The notes beneath the pieces were generated by a model. The model made no database searches. It was not told the origin of the DNA and saw nothing but the letters and a program-made list of their open reading frames with translations. A stretch of DNA of 64,000 bases, from the NCBI RefSeq assembly GCF_933775445.1, contig NC_065877.1, positions 25,048,001 through 25,112,000 on the forward strand, in the 5' to 3' direction. A program made the position numbers and the translations under genes. Every line of letters starts with the position of its first letter. Within the stretch, counting starts at the first letter, position 1. Source of the stretch: Argentina anserina. Its lineage: Eukaryota; Streptophyta; Magnoliopsida; Rosales; Rosaceae. Shown one piece after another: positions 63,401-64,000 of the stretch.

Positions 63401-64000
63401 CGTATGTCAGATCCAGATGAAACAACCGGCCCCTCAGATACCCCCGACCAATTGCCCGTCCGGTGAGAAGATCTTGAAATATCACATACATAGGAAAAAA
63501 GGTTACAGAGCACTGAGCATCAGCGTTCAATTGGGGAACAGATATCAAATGATGAGATAAAGCATGTACATAGAGGACATTGTGAAGCTCTATGGTGGGA
63601 GTAATACGAACGGATCATGTCCCTAACACGGGGAATGCCTCACCATTAGCATTAGTAACATAGGGTAGGGTGGATGGGACAATACGGTGAAATAAGATTT
63701 GTCATAAGTCATATGATCAGATGCACCAGAATCAATAATCCATGTATCAAAACTAACATAGTAAGAAATATTAAAAGCCATACCAATTTGACCGCAGCCA
63801 ACGATGGAGACTGTAGGTGCTCCTCCAGCAGTATGATGATCATGCCCAACCACACTATAGATATCGGGTTCCGGAACTAATTGAAGAGCTGCTTTCGCCT
63901 GGGGACGATAATGAGGCCTCTTAGGCCTAAGGTGTGGATATAATTTCCAATAGGTCACACGAGCATGGTTAGAATCATGGCAATAAGAGCAAGGAGGACG
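60452..64000 (-). pseudogene. Ty1/copia gag-pol, 3' part, nearly intact but with breaks
   Basis: Minus-strand order: zinc knuckle at the window edge (CSYCHDSNHARVTY), protease WIIDSGASDHMT (about 63720), integrase (63548-61902, with GPAWRDN-like DNGGGGEYVN and TPEQNGVSERKNRH), reverse transcriptase (61853-61182, [39 protein letters not shown] at 61401-61412), RNase H (61198-60452, including CDNKAAIDISHNP and RTKHVEVDRHFIKEKL). Breaks are frame changes near 63600 and 61190 and a stop near 61855. The knuckle's last Cys is Tyr, and the integrase zinc site has CYRRLGH where WHRRLGH is usual. The element extends beyond the window, so its 5' LTR and most of gag are unseen. Confidence 0.9.

Overview
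This is plant nuclear DNA. It has intron-rich genes with GT-AG introns, AT-rich spacers, long (TA)n microsatellites, Ty1/copia and Ty3-type LTR remains, hAT- and Mutator-type MITEs, and plant-specific gene families. Several features recall a rosaceous dicot such as strawberry or rose, but that is inference and no marker in the window proves it. I defined splice sites by eye, joining exons only where frame, GT-AG borders and protein-family continuity agreed.

Five protein-coding genes appear intact. (1) 4073-8842 (+): a MUT9-like/PPK casein-kinase-1-type nuclear kinase, 16 exons, 668 aa. (2) 9754-13582 (-): SHH1, the SAWADEE-homeodomain protein of RNA-directed DNA methylation, 9 exons, 294 aa, tail-to-tail with the kinase. 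(3) 14286-17133 (-): a 2-oxoglutarate-dioxygenase-like protein, 3 exons, 372 aa, that appears to lack both iron histidines and the cosubstrate arginine and ends in a hydrophobic helix. (4) 41080-49992 (+): a full-size PDR/ABCG transporter, 21 exons, 1491 aa, followed by a decayed paralogue fragment. (5) 52054-54294 (-): a GH28 polygalacturonase-like protein, 9 exons, 427 aa.

The rest is mostly mobile or viral. 1-2420 carries a copia gag relic and a probable LTR. 17686-23152 is a complete but decayed Ty1/copia insertion with two LTRs, a primer-binding site and a CATAT target duplication. 27200-34700 is a decayed endogenous pararetrovirus (Caulimoviridae) interrupted by a 2.4-kb probable solo Ty3-type LTR. 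36362-36895 is an AMP1-like carboxypeptidase pseudogene. 50689-51911 is a cluster of long-hairpin elements in TA microsatellites, with a relative in SHH1 intron 4. 56450-56880 is a LINE RNase H remnant. 58784-59423 resembles a cryptic-virus (partitivirus) coat protein, cut by a hAT-like MITE. 59962-64000 is the 3' part of a second copia element that runs off the window.

The genes do not form a pathway. The SHH1 locus is notable because a gene of the DNA-methylation machinery carries in an intron a GC-rich perfect-hairpin element, the kind of sequence that pathway usually silences. The strongest leads for follow-up are the degenerate, apparently tail-anchored dioxygenase, the hairpin family that recurs in (TA)n tracts, and the two endogenous viral elements.
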